Assembly (NCBI GenBank): GCA_964404595.1
Contig: CAYOKQ010000015.1
Coordinates: forward strand, 1-28,493
Source: CAYJXA01 sp964404595
GTDB lineage: Archaea > Nanobdellota > Nanobdellia > Woesearchaeales > GW2011-AR9
Reading direction: 5' to 3'
DNA length: 28,493 bases
Under the pieces are notes generated by a model, which saw nothing but the letters and a program-made list of their open reading frames with translations, had not been told where the DNA came from and searched no databases. A program made the position numbers and the translations under genes. Positions 21,140-28,493 of this stretch are shown here, in pieces. Position 1 is the stretch's first letter. The number at the start of each line of letters is the position of its first letter.

Positions 21140-22219
21140 TTATTTCTTCTCCAGTATCCACCAGCGATAGGTACTATCTCCTCGCGTAATGGTACCTTGA
21201 TTTTTGAGCATAAACTTATCAGAGGTATCGATACCCAAATCTTTGAAACTAACAAGCATAAAAACACCTTTTTTCTTGAGAATATAGTGTGCTTGGTAAA
21301 ATATTTCGTTTAATTTTACTTCGTCTTTCGCGGTCACGTGAAAAATAGCCCGATCAAATTGCCCTTCATCAAAGCGAGTATCGAGCTCGTCTAATTCATA
21401 TTTTTGGAATGAAATGAGAGGACTCACGCCAGCGAGCGCCGCATTTTTGCGCGAGGCAACAATATTAGGATAGCGGTCATCAAAGGCGAATAAGGTATCC
21501 TTTGGGGAAACATCTTTTTTCAGAATTAGATCGGAGGTATAGCATGGAAATTTAAGGAAAGACTGATGCTGCGCAGTATGGATGGGCAGCGCATGGGTAA
21601 AAAATGCCGCTTCGATCGCCATAGTCCCATCTTTGACAAAACCAAGCAGCAATTTCTCCCCCGATTTATATCCAGACGTGCGGACAAAGAAATATGCCAA
21701 GTCCCCCTTCATCGAAGCTTGGTGGGTGAAAAGCCGATATTGCCTAGTATTGAGTTCCTCGCCGGCAAGGTCAAGCCCCAGGTAATAATCAGTGTCAGTC
21801 TTGTACACCACGATCAAAAAATCAGGCTTCTTTAATTCTAATGCTGGATGTAATAATTGGCTCTTTTCAAGAAAAGGAAATAATTGTGAGGCTACTTTTT
21901 GGGCAATTTCGATTCTATTATCCATACCTTTCACATTCTCCACTTCCACTTTAAATGAAAATGCTGGGGGGAAGAAATGTTTCCAGAGAAAATCTAGTTT
22001 TGAAAAATCAAGGGTATCTAAATTCTTATAATTTCCGAGTGAGACCAATATTCGTCGTGCCGTTTGTGAACGGCTTACAAAAATAAATAAAGAGTTGATA
22101 TCTTTGGCTGTAAATTGTATAACCTGTTCATCAGCAGTGGCTTTTGCTTTCAAAATTTCTTTTACTTCCTGCTGACAGAGCTTTTCGATTCCTGGATTGA
22201 CTAAGGTGATAACTTTCAT
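21140..22219 (-). CDS. THUMP domain plus methyltransferase-fold protein, catalytic motifs degenerate
   Basis: 359 residues. An N-terminal ferredoxin-like and THUMP region (about 1-155; MKVITLVNPGIEKLCQQEVK, then YKTDTDYYLGLDLAGEELN) binds RNA in tRNA methyltransferases of the Trm14/TrmG10 group. RQYRLFTHQASMKGDLAYFF matches the family's linker, and LLGFVKDGTMAIEAAFF (191-207) stands at motif I but lacks the 'DPFCGSGT' core. AFDDRYPNIVASRKNAALAG (245-264) is motif II-like. Where motif IV should read NPPY or DPPY there is FDRAIFHVTAKDE (288-300). So SAM binding and catalysis look compromised; it may bind tRNA without methylating, or assist another enzyme. It shares a TATA box with the divergent MNT gene. 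Confidence 0.75.
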   Translation of the reverse strand: MKVITLVNPGIEKLCQQEVKEILKAKATADEQVIQFTAKDINSLFIFVSRSQTARRILVSLGNYKNLDTLDFSKLDFLWKHFFPPAFSFKVEVENVKGMDNRIEIAQKVASQLFPFLEKSQLLHPALELKKPDFLIVVYKTDTDYYLGLDLAGEELNTRQYRLFTHQASMKGDLAYFFVRTSGYKSGEKLLLGFVKDGTMAIEAAFFTHALPIHTAQHQSFLKFPCYTSDLILKKDVSPKDTLFAFDDRYPNIVASRKNAALAGVSPLISFQKYELDELDTRFDEGQFDRAIFHVTAKDEVKLNEIFYQAHYILKKKGVFMLVSFKDLGIDTSDKFMLKNQGTITRGDSTYRWWILEKK

Positions 22220-22238
22220 CAGCTTTCTTTATGAGCAA

Positions 22239-22250
22239 TATTTATATACT
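22239..22250. promoter_or_regulatory. single TATA box shared by two divergent leaderless genes
   Basis: tatttatatact lies between ATGs at 22219 (minus) and 22271 (plus). The tatata core is centred at 22245.5; the midpoint of the two start codons is 22245. It is thus about 26 bases from each start, the spacing seen at other promoters in the window, and no other TATA box is present in the 51-base gap. Confidence 0.6.
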
Positions 22251-22270
22251 TTGTTATCAAGTGTTGTAAT

Positions 22271-22657
22271 ATGAATATTTCCAAAATCAAGCAGAAAATC
22301 TTAAATCTTAATCAGAAAGGGCATATTAGGTTCATATTTCTCTATGGGAGTGTGGCAGAAAAAAGAAATACACTTTTGTCTGACATAGACCTAGCGTTAT
22401 ACTATGATGAGTCCGCTAATGAGCGATTTATGTTTCGAAAAAAAGCACTGGGACATTTACCAGATAAAGTTGATGTGCAGATATTTCAAGATCTGCCTTT
22501 AGCAGTACAAAAAGAAGTGATTACCGGAAAGCCAATATATGCTCCAGATAAAGAATTTATGATCGCAGAATGCATAAAAGTGGTGCGAGAATTTGCAGCT
22601 TTTGAGAAGTATTACAACTATTATATTGAACATTTACACGAGGAAGCGGCGGTATGA
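22271..22657 (+). CDS. mntA: MNT-type nucleotidyltransferase antitoxin
   Basis: 128 residues, a minimal nucleotidyltransferase: YGSVAEKRNTLLSDIDLALY with Gly26-Ser27 and Asp38/Asp40, and the third acidic residue in DKVDVQIF (Asp68). Such proteins (MntA) neutralise the HEPN toxin HepT in type VII toxin-antitoxin systems by attaching AMP groups. Its stop overlaps an ATG (ATGA, 22654-22657) whose frame starts exactly like HepT (MNGKDRILLKLDEV) but then changes into unrelated sequence, so this antitoxin has apparently lost its partner. Shares a TATA box with the THUMP gene. Confidence 0.88.
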   Translation: MNISKIKQKILNLNQKGHIRFIFLYGSVAEKRNTLLSDIDLALYYDESANERFMFRKKALGHLPDKVDVQIFQDLPLAVQKEVITGKPIYAPDKEFMIAECIKVVREFAAFEKYYNYYIEHLHEEAAV

Positions 22658-22701
22658 ACGGGAAAGATAGAATTTTATTGAAATTGGATGAGGTGTTTTG
22701 T
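22654..22701 (+). pseudogene. hepT: 5' stub of a hepT toxin gene
   Basis: The 14 residues MNGKDRILLKLDEV fit the usual N-terminus of HepT/DUF86 proteins and are translationally coupled to the MNT gene. After VFC the frame runs without a break into the signal peptide of a different gene. A deletion joining the toxin's first codons to the lipoprotein gene explains it. Confidence 0.6.
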
Positions 22702-22899
22702 ATGAATAGGATATTATTATTTGGATTATTGGCTCTTTCAATGCTGGTGATGAGCTGCACCGATGCCACGCTGGCTGGAGAAGCAACCAGAACCGCAGAT
22801 GCGCAGCGATGTCCGAACGGATGTGACATCATTAAGAATTTGAATAGAGCATCAATGATCGAATATATTTCGGACCTATTACGTTGCCGCTGCTACTAA
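22702..22899 (+). CDS. small predicted lipoprotein, function unknown
   Basis: 65 residues: MNRILLFGLLALSMLVMSC is a signal peptide with lipobox LVMSC, so it is probably exported and lipid-anchored at Cys19. The short mature part has four more cysteines (RCPNGCD and LLRCRCY), suggesting disulfides or metal binding. No family recognised. The frame is also open from the HepT-like ATG at 22654, so a fusion could be made, but the internal start is better because it places the signal sequence at the end; GGATGAGGTG upstream may bind ribosomes. It ends just before convergent gyrA. Confidence 0.55.
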   Translation: MNRILLFGLLALSMLVMSCTDATLAGEATRTADAQRCPNGCDIIKNLNRASMIEYISDLLRCRCY

Positions 22900-22912
22900 T
22901 TTTTTAAAAAAT

Positions 22913-25900
22913 TTAATTTTTCTTTTCTTCACTGTTTTCCACAATTTCTTCTTCCATCACAATCATGGCGGCAGCCGCGACTGCATCACTCTCATCCAGT
23001 CGCATAATTCGCACACCCTGTGTTGCCCGGCCAATAATGGAGATATCAGCACACCTCATGCGAATGCCCTGCCCTTCTCTGGATACCACCATGATTTCTT
23101 CTTTGCCGTTCACCAACATCACTGCTTTTACCGGTCCATTCTTGTCAGTAATTTTAATATTGGTTACACCTTTACCGCCGCGATTGCATAGGCGGTAGTC
23201 AGCAACAGGCGTTCTTTTCCCATATCCTTTTTCAGTTATGGTTAAAATATTCATGCCTTCATCGGCAGCCAGCATACCAATGACTTCGTCTCCCTCATCT
23301 AAGCGTATGCCACGTACTCCTCCCGCAGTTCTGCCCATGGAGCGAACATCGGCTTCATTAAACCTATTTGCCGCACCATATTTTGTCGCCAGGATAATTT
23401 CCTGATTTCCAGAGGTATATTTGACACCGATTAATGTATCACTCTCATCCAGCCCAATTGCCCGAATTCCCCCTTTTCGTGGATTAGAAAATTCCATCAA
23501 TTCAGTTTTCTTCACTGTTCCTAGCTTCGTTGCCATGAATAAATATCCTTCTTTGAAATTACGCACAGGAATGAGTGCATTGATTTTTTCCCCTTCTTTC
23601 ATCTCTAGCAGATTGGCAATATGCTTTCCTTTGGCCTGCCGGCTGCCTTCAGGAATTTGATAAACTTTAAGCCAATACAGTTGCCCTTGGTCAGTAAAAC
23701 ATAGCAAATAATCGTGCGTGGAGGCAACGTATAACCGCTCCACGAAATCTTCTTCTTTCATGCCGGCAGCCATTACTCCTTTCCCGCCACGTTTTTGTGT
23801 TTTATAGGTATCAAGTGGCAATCGCTTAACATAGCCAGAATGAGTCATGGTAACGACAACTTCTTCTTCTTCAATCAATTCTTCCATCTCAAATATTTCA
23901 TCGTCGGCGCCGGCAGTTATCTGGGAACGTCGTTGATCTCCGTAATTGGTTTTAATTTCTTGCAATTCTTCCTTGATTACTGCCAGTATTTTTGATTCCG
24001 AGGCCAGCAGTTCCTGAAAATAGGCGATTTGTTTTAACAGATCGACATGCTCTTCTCGTATTTTTTCCTGTTCCAGGGAGGCTAATTTTTGCAATCGTAA
24101 ATCAAGGATTGCTTTGGCCTGTATTTCGGATAGTGCATATGTATCCATCAAGAAATGTTTGGCATCTTCCACTGTTTTGCTGTTTTTAATGCCGGGAATC
24201 ACTGCATCAATATTGTTTAAAGCCACTAATAACCCTTCCAAGACGTGCACCCGCGCCTGCGCCTGCTCCAAATCATACTGCGTTCGCCGGGTAATTATCT
24301 CTTTGCGATGATCGATATGATGCACGATCATTTGCTTTAAACCAAGTAATTTTGGCCGCTGGTCCACCAGTGCCAGAAATTGTATCCCAAAAGAGGTCTG
24401 CAGGTTACTATATTCATAAAGTTGGTTGAGAATGACGTGGGCATCGGCATCATGCTTTAGTTCGATGACGATCCGAATACCTTCCCTATCTGATTCGTCG
24501 TTAATATCCCTGATTCCAATGATGCGTTTATCTTTCACCAAATCGGCGATCTGTACAATTAATTCCGCCTTGTTAACCTGATAGGGAATTTCATTGACGA
24601 TAATCTTATTCTTTTCAAGTGAAGTTATCGCTTTAATGGTCACTTTTCCTTTTCCATGAGTATACGCATGGGCAAGGCTATTGCCACAGATTAATTCTCC
24701 GCCAGTTGGAAAATCAGGAGCGGGAATTATTTTCATTAATTCTTCTGTTCCGATATCGGGCTGGTCTATCACTGCAATAACTCCTTCACACACTTCGGCG
24801 ACATTATGGGGAGGGATATTGGTAGCCATTCCTACAGCAATGCCGGAAGAGCCATTGATGAGCAGGTTAGGTATTTTGCTAGGCAGGACTATCGGCTCTT
24901 GTAGGCTTCCATCGAAATTATCACGAAAATCAACTGTTTTCTTCTCAAGATCTTTAAGAAGCTCTTCCGCAAGTTTAGAAAGCTTAGCTTCAGTGTAACG
25001 CATCGCTGCAGGACTATCGCCATCAACACTACCAAAATTACCTTGTCCTTTAATTAAAGGATAACGCAGGCTAAATTCTTGTGCCATACGCACTAATGCA
25101 TCATAAACTGATGTATCACCATGGGGGTGATATTTACCAAGACAATTATGAGCTAATAAACCATTTGCAACGAACTCATGTACTTTCTGTATTCCTAAAT
25201 CATATGTTTTTTGAGCACTAACTTTCTCTACTTTTTCAACTTTTAAGAAGAATAAATTATTGGTTATGATGTCACTTATTATTGAAGCACAGGGGGATTT
25301 TATTCTTTTTAATTTATCCGCAATTCCCCAGTTTAGAATCTGCGTCCTTCCCAAATTTTTTTCTTGTAAATCTTTGGAGTTCTCTTCTTCATACCATCCG
25401 CCGCCTAAATGCAAACGACTTAACTCCTGGAAGATCATTTTTCCTGAATAAGGAATTACTTCGAAAATATTAGGGTTAATTTCATTATTATAGTGTAATA
25501 TTCTTTTAAGGCGTTCGGCTTTATTTTCCTCTGCTAGACATAATTCTTTAGCCAAAAGTGAAGCAAAATTTCCATTTATTTCTAAACTATGAAAATGATT
25601 ATTTTTTTTAATCTCTTTTCCTAAGAATCGATGTGTTTGCAAGGTTTGATCTGTATATTTATGACTAAAAATACCCAAGTGTTGCAGCACAATTTGTAGT
25701 ACATCTATCAGTTTTTCTGAAATAGAGCCGTAATGGATAGTGTTCCTTTCTTTATGGATACTTCCATCGCCGTCTATCAGGCCGCTTACAAAGGAATAAA
25801 TAATTTTGGTAGGCGATTGTAAGATTTGAAGTGGCACTTGTTTATTTTTAGCCACTGCATCCTGAAGAGAAAAAGTGCGTATAATGAACTTATTTAATTC

Positions 25901-26719
25901 ACTCTCATGTATTCTGACCGTGAATAATTTTTTGAGGAGCTTGAGTTCGCCGCAATCTACTTCTTGATGTTTTTCTTCAATGGTTGGCGTATAGGAAAAC
26001 TCCTGTTGAAGAATAGAAGATATCTTCTGGATTACAGGAACAGAAGTAGAACAAAAACCACAGCGTGAATATCCTCTTTTGTGATCTTTGTCTACCCACC
26101 CATCAGATAATAATTGGCCGAGCAGATATGCTATATTTTTATTGAGTTTTACTTCTTTTCCTTTAAATGGGCCCAGTGAAGCAAGATTCTGAATTGCGGG
26201 ATAATCTGCTTTAATAACAATAGAATCATTAAGCGTGAGATCTTGAGCTTCTTTCCATTCAAATTGGAGGCTTGAATTGATGATTTTAAATTTTTGAGAA
26301 GAAGTCACTGTAGTTGAAAGGCCATTGTTAAGTGTGATTTTAAGGAGTTCTCTCTCGGGCATTTCATATAATTCTTTAACACTATCCTTTCCTGCTTGGG
26401 TATAAATTATATCTCCTTTTTCAATAGATTCAATAGGCAGCAACCCTTTATCTGTTAAAATTAAGGTGCCCGGAACAAAACACTCCCCCACGATTCTTGC
26501 TGATTTTTTAAAAGCTTTGTTATAAAATACACCTATTTCAGACATTGTATACAAAATCCTTCGATGCACCGGCTTAAGGCCATCTCGCACGTCCGGCAAA
26601 GCCCGACCTACAATAACCGACATGGCGTAATTGACATAGGCTTCCTTCATCTCCTGCTCAATCACCCGAGGGATGATTCCGCTGGTTTCCGGTGGGTTTG
26701 AGGGGCTGTTTTCAATCAT
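22913..26719 (-). CDS. gyrA: DNA gyrase subunit A containing an intein
   Basis: 1268 residues; 822 after removal of a 446-residue intein, normal for GyrA. It cuts and religates DNA in the A2B2 gyrase that adds negative supercoils using ATP bound by GyrB. Seen: YAMSVIVGRALPDVRDGLKP, KYHPHGDTSVYDALVRMAQE (quinolone-resistance region), the active tyrosine in AAMRYTEAK, GVRGIRLDE-type pinwheel blades, and the GyrA-box KRGGKG that separates gyrase from topoisomerase IV. M at 26719 gives the family N-terminus (SGIIPRVIEQEMKEAYVNYA); the longer open frame upstream is chance, antisense to the next gene. No TATA box is obvious and gyrB is not in the window. Of bacterial origin, as is usual in gyrase-bearing archaea. 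Confidence 0.97.
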   Translation of the reverse strand: MIENSPSNPPETSGIIPRVIEQEMKEAYVNYAMSVIVGRALPDVRDGLKPVHRRILYTMSEIGVFYNKAFKKSARIVGECFVPGTLILTDKGLLPIESIEKGDIIYTQAGKDSVKELYEMPERELLKITLNNGLSTTVTSSQKFKIINSSLQFEWKEAQDLTLNDSIVIKADYPAIQNLASLGPFKGKEVKLNKNIAYLLGQLLSDGWVDKDHKRGYSRCGFCSTSVPVIQKISSILQQEFSYTPTIEEKHQEVDCGELKLLKKLFTVRIHESELNKFIIRTFSLQDAVAKNKQVPLQILQSPTKIIYSFVSGLIDGDGSIHKERNTIHYGSISEKLIDVLQIVLQHLGIFSHKYTDQTLQTHRFLGKEIKKNNHFHSLEINGNFASLLAKELCLAEENKAERLKRILHYNNEINPNIFEVIPYSGKMIFQELSRLHLGGGWYEEENSKDLQEKNLGRTQILNWGIADKLKRIKSPCASIISDIITNNLFFLKVEKVEKVSAQKTYDLGIQKVHEFVANGLLAHNCLGKYHPHGDTSVYDALVRMAQEFSLRYPLIKGQGNFGSVDGDSPAAMRYTEAKLSKLAEELLKDLEKKTVDFRDNFDGSLQEPIVLPSKIPNLLINGSSGIAVGMATNIPPHNVAEVCEGVIAVIDQPDIGTEELMKIIPAPDFPTGGELICGNSLAHAYTHGKGKVTIKAITSLEKNKIIVNEIPYQVNKAELIVQIADLVKDKRIIGIRDINDESDREGIRIVIELKHDADAHVILNQLYEYSNLQTSFGIQFLALVDQRPKLLGLKQMIVHHIDHRKEIITRRTQYDLEQAQARVHVLEGLLVALNNIDAVIPGIKNSKTVEDAKHFLMDTYALSEIQAKAILDLRLQKLASLEQEKIREEHVDLLKQIAYFQELLASESKILAVIKEELQEIKTNYGDQRRSQITAGADDEIFEMEELIEEEEVVVTMTHSGYVKRLPLDTYKTQKRGGKGVMAAGMKEEDFVERLYVASTHDYLLCFTDQGQLYWLKVYQIPEGSRQAKGKHIANLLEMKEGEKINALIPVRNFKEGYLFMATKLGTVKKTELMEFSNPRKGGIRAIGLDESDTLIGVKYTSGNQEIILATKYGAANRFNEADVRSMGRTAGGVRGIRLDEGDEVIGMLAADEGMNILTITEKGYGKRTPVADYRLCNRGGKGVTNIKITDKNGPVKAVMLVNGKEEIMVVSREGQGIRMRCADISIIGRATQGVRIMRLDESDAVAAAAMIVMEEEIVENSEEKKN
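25145..26482 (-). other. GyrA intein with LAGLIDADG homing endonuclease
   Basis: 446 residues between GyrA Glu79 and Cys80, which restores RIVGE-CLGKYHPHG after splicing. The N-terminal splice block starts CFVPGTLILTDKGLLPIESI. Block B reads GLSTTVTSSQKF, with Gln63 where TxxH normally has His. The endonuclease has two LAGLIDADG-type motifs, LLGQLLSDGWV (about 120-130) and FVSGLIDGDGS (231-241). The C-terminal blocks are TYDLGIQKVHEFVANG and LLAHN, ending His445-Asn446 before Cys. All key splicing residues except the block B His are present, so splicing is probable. The element codes its own mobility: the nuclease would cut intein-free gyrA alleles and copy itself by repair. Confidence 0.93.
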
Positions 26720-26908
26720 TTTTTGAGGGTAAAATAAGCTTTTGTTTTTGGTTTTTATCGTCGGTAAATGATAGGAAAATAGAGGCAGTGATGGTTTATA
26801 AAGGTTCCGAAAAATCGTGGATGTTTTGGAACCCAAAAACCAGCTGGTTTTTCGTGGTTGTGATACCTCGCCCTTGTAACTACTAAAAAGAGACAAATTA
26901 CCAAAAGA

Positions 26909-26916
26909 TTTATATA
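26909..26916 (+). promoter_or_regulatory. TATA box of the unknown gene at 26941
   Basis: tttatata is centred about 28 bases before the ATG at 26941. The rest of the 26720-26940 gap is AT-rich, with no clear gyrA TATA box. Confidence 0.55.
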
Positions 26917-26940
26917 GAACAGGGCATTTTAACCAGTAAA

Positions 26941-28044
26941 ATGGCACTCGTCTCTTTATTACAGGCATTACGACCCAGCAGGACGCGAACCATAGAAGTT
27001 CCTGCAACAATGGAGAATTCAGGCCCCCGTGCATTTGTTCCATTACAGGCATCTGAAACACCCACATCCCAATACTTTCAAGAAGAAGCTTTATACGTCC
27101 ATGATTTATTAGAAATGGCGAGTAACACCCCGTCATTGACAGAAGCTCTTCCTCATCTTCAAGAAGGCCAGAAATTAATCGACCAATCGAAACAAAAAGG
27201 AATTTATGATCCTGTAGTCGTTCAGCGAGTACTGGCCACCTACGTTCTAGGAAGGGTAGATCGTAGGACTCCTGGCCTCAATCCACTTTCATTAGAAGAT
27301 ACTGTAAGAGGAGTCATTTTCTCCATGCAAGAACAAGTAAACGGTTTGATGGAATCAGTAACCGTGGAAAAATTAGCCATTTCTATGTATTATGGAGACA
27401 TAATGCGTCGGCTTGCCACCATCGTCACGGAAAATAGAAACAATATTATGAATCTCAAAATACCCGAATTAATGAAAGATTATACCCAAGTCAGAGAAAG
27501 TTATCTAAAATATGCGTTAGATGATATTCCCACCGTGGATTTCGAACAAGACGGGAAAAAAATGTGGCGAAGCACAGATAGGGTGGTGTACAGAGGGGCA
27601 GTAAGATATTACCACACTAAATTACAGGAGATATTGAATGCCGATCCCCTGATGGTGGATCCGACAAAAATGCAGGAACAAGTAGATATGTACCTTGGCT
27701 TAATAATTGATTTTGCCCAGTTATGGGATGAATTTCCAATAGGGAAATGTGAATACACCAGAGAAGAGCGTGAAGAGTTAATTGCTGAAGATAATAGAAT
27801 AATAAATCTTCTTCCACGAAAGATTCAACAGATTCAAGATGCAAGATTAGCAATTGAAACTCAGCATGACGAATTGTATGATGCACTTACTGCTGCCCAG
27901 ACTCTGGAAGATTCACGAACCATATTTGACCAATTGTTTCAATGCTCTTTTAAGTATAGTCAAGTGTTGGACATTTCAAGTTTAGATGGAATTATAGATT
28001 CCGGAAGCAGAAAATTGGTAGAATTTGGTGCAACTATTGCCTAA
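26941..28044 (+). CDS. large helical hypothetical protein
   Basis: 367 residues, soluble, almost wholly predicted helix after a Pro-rich first 50 residues: QYFQEEALYVHDLLEMASNT, LEDTVRGVIFSMQEQVNGLM, DIMRRLATIVTENRNNIMNL, LLPRKIQQIQDARLAIETQH. No enzyme motif, zinc site or membrane segment is visible and I recognise no family. It sits divergent from gyrA with its own TATA box and a predicted leaderless start. Composition is ordinary for the window. It may be a lineage-specific structural or binding protein; nothing more can be supported. Confidence 0.75.
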   Translation: MALVSLLQALRPSRTRTIEVPATMENSGPRAFVPLQASETPTSQYFQEEALYVHDLLEMASNTPSLTEALPHLQEGQKLIDQSKQKGIYDPVVVQRVLATYVLGRVDRRTPGLNPLSLEDTVRGVIFSMQEQVNGLMESVTVEKLAISMYYGDIMRRLATIVTENRNNIMNLKIPELMKDYTQVRESYLKYALDDIPTVDFEQDGKKMWRSTDRVVYRGAVRYYHTKLQEILNADPLMVDPTKMQEQVDMYLGLIIDFAQLWDEFPIGKCEYTREEREELIAEDNRIINLLPRKIQQIQDARLAIETQHDELYDALTAAQTLEDSRTIFDQLFQCSFKYSQVLDISSLDGIIDSGSRKLVEFGATIA

Positions 28045-28142
28045 GACTTTGAAGGTCGGTTTTATGTTGTAACACCAAATAATATTTATCAATTAGGCGT
28101 TAAGAGCGAACCAATAAATATCTTTGCAAGCTTATAAAATAC

Positions 28143-28493
28143 TCACTCTTCCTTCTTCACATCTTCAACCGCTTTCCTTATTTCCCCTTCAGTCTGCTGC
28201 TCTTTCTTATCCTGCTCAATCAAACGTTCCACTTCATCGGCTTCGCTGGCCACGGCTTCGGCTTCCTGCAGCACCGGCGCAGGGACTCTTTTCAGGAATG
28301 CTTGCTTGGCTTCCTCGCTGGGCAAATCAAAATATTCAAAGAATTTTGGGGTCAGCTTTACTTTGAAGGTCCGACCATTCTTCTCTTTGACTACATACCC
28401 TTGCTCTTCAAGTATTCTCATGTGCTCATAGGCACCAGAGCCGCGTAATTTAATGACATCGGATTGCACGATCGGATATTTCCAGGCGATAAC
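28143..28493 (-). CDS. scpB: segregation and condensation protein B (ScpB), partial
   Basis: The frame is open to the right edge, so the N-terminus is missing. Visible: VIAWKYPIVQSDVIKLRGSG, AYEHMRILEEQGYVVKEKNG, RTFKVKLTPKFFEYFDLP, the second winged helix of ScpB, then a charged tail (EADEVERLIEQDKKEQQ) common in archaeal members. ScpB binds ScpA, the kleisin that closes the SMC ring in chromosome segregation. The 28045-28142 gap between the two convergent genes holds only AT-rich sequence. Confidence 0.85.
   Translation of the reverse strand, partial: VIAWKYPIVQSDVIKLRGSGAYEHMRILEEQGYVVKEKNGRTFKVKLTPKFFEYFDLPSEEAKQAFLKRVPAPVLQEAEAVASEADEVERLIEQDKKEQQTEGEIRKAVEDVKKEE

Noticed and set aside
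26720..27136. 139-residue N-terminal extension of GyrA
   Set aside because: It does not resemble GyrA, overlaps the divergent gene antisense, and the family N-terminus begins at the ATG at 26719.
1..28493. CRISPR array or transposase gene
   Set aside because: No regularly spaced repeats with unique spacers and no transposase-like protein were seen; the Cas4-like domain at 6036 lies in a DUF2779-type protein, not beside cas genes.

Overview
The window reads as one chromosomal stretch of a small-genome archaeon, most likely a DPANN-type lineage; this is inferred, because no rRNA is present. In favour are an archaeal DnaG, a HerA-family ATPase, a free-standing AlaX editing protein and a THUMP protein. 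Many genes also have an AT-rich TATA box about 25-29 bases before an ATG and no Shine-Dalgarno, the archaeal leaderless pattern. Bacterial-type GyrA, ScpB, LemA and HtpX sit beside these, a mixture common in such archaea.

1-2350 is a decay zone. It holds the end of a probable B-family DNA polymerase interrupted by an in-frame TAG, a small coiled-coil ORF, a second ORF interrupted by TAG, a frameshifted ORF, a small lipoprotein, and an antisense remnant resembling an AbiEi antitoxin. A 26-base direct repeat and a duplicated gene 3' end run through it, and an 18-bp RNA hairpin lies at 592-632. 2320-2650 holds a possible small RNA with its own TATA box, then a structured leader before dnaG. DnaG, a HerA-like ATPase and convergent AlaX follow.

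6036-13566 is a defence-like island, mostly on the minus strand. One operon encodes a winged-helix/MNT nucleotidyltransferase, a HEPN-like protein and a DUF2779-type protein (Cas4-like nuclease with a predicted Fe-S cluster, plus a DEDDy exonuclease). A second encodes a type IIG restriction-modification enzyme, a three-helix membrane protein and a PDDEXK_4-type nuclease, nearly overlapping. A divergent winged-helix regulator borders it. Beyond it are a decayed dinD gene and a duplicated scrap of the htpX 3' end.

14096-20120 holds two HtpX proteases, a DUF4143-type ATPase, LemA, a MITE-like inverted repeat, and a site-2-protease-like protein whose HExxH motif appears lost. 20233-22899 holds a frameshifted pentapeptide-repeat gene, an unknown gene, a THUMP/methyltransferase-fold protein lacking the NPPY motif, an MNT antitoxin whose HepT toxin gene survives only as a stub, and a small lipoprotein. 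The THUMP and MNT genes share one central TATA box. The right end carries gyrA with a 446-residue LAGLIDADG intein in the quinolone-resistance region, an unknown helical protein, and a partial scpB.
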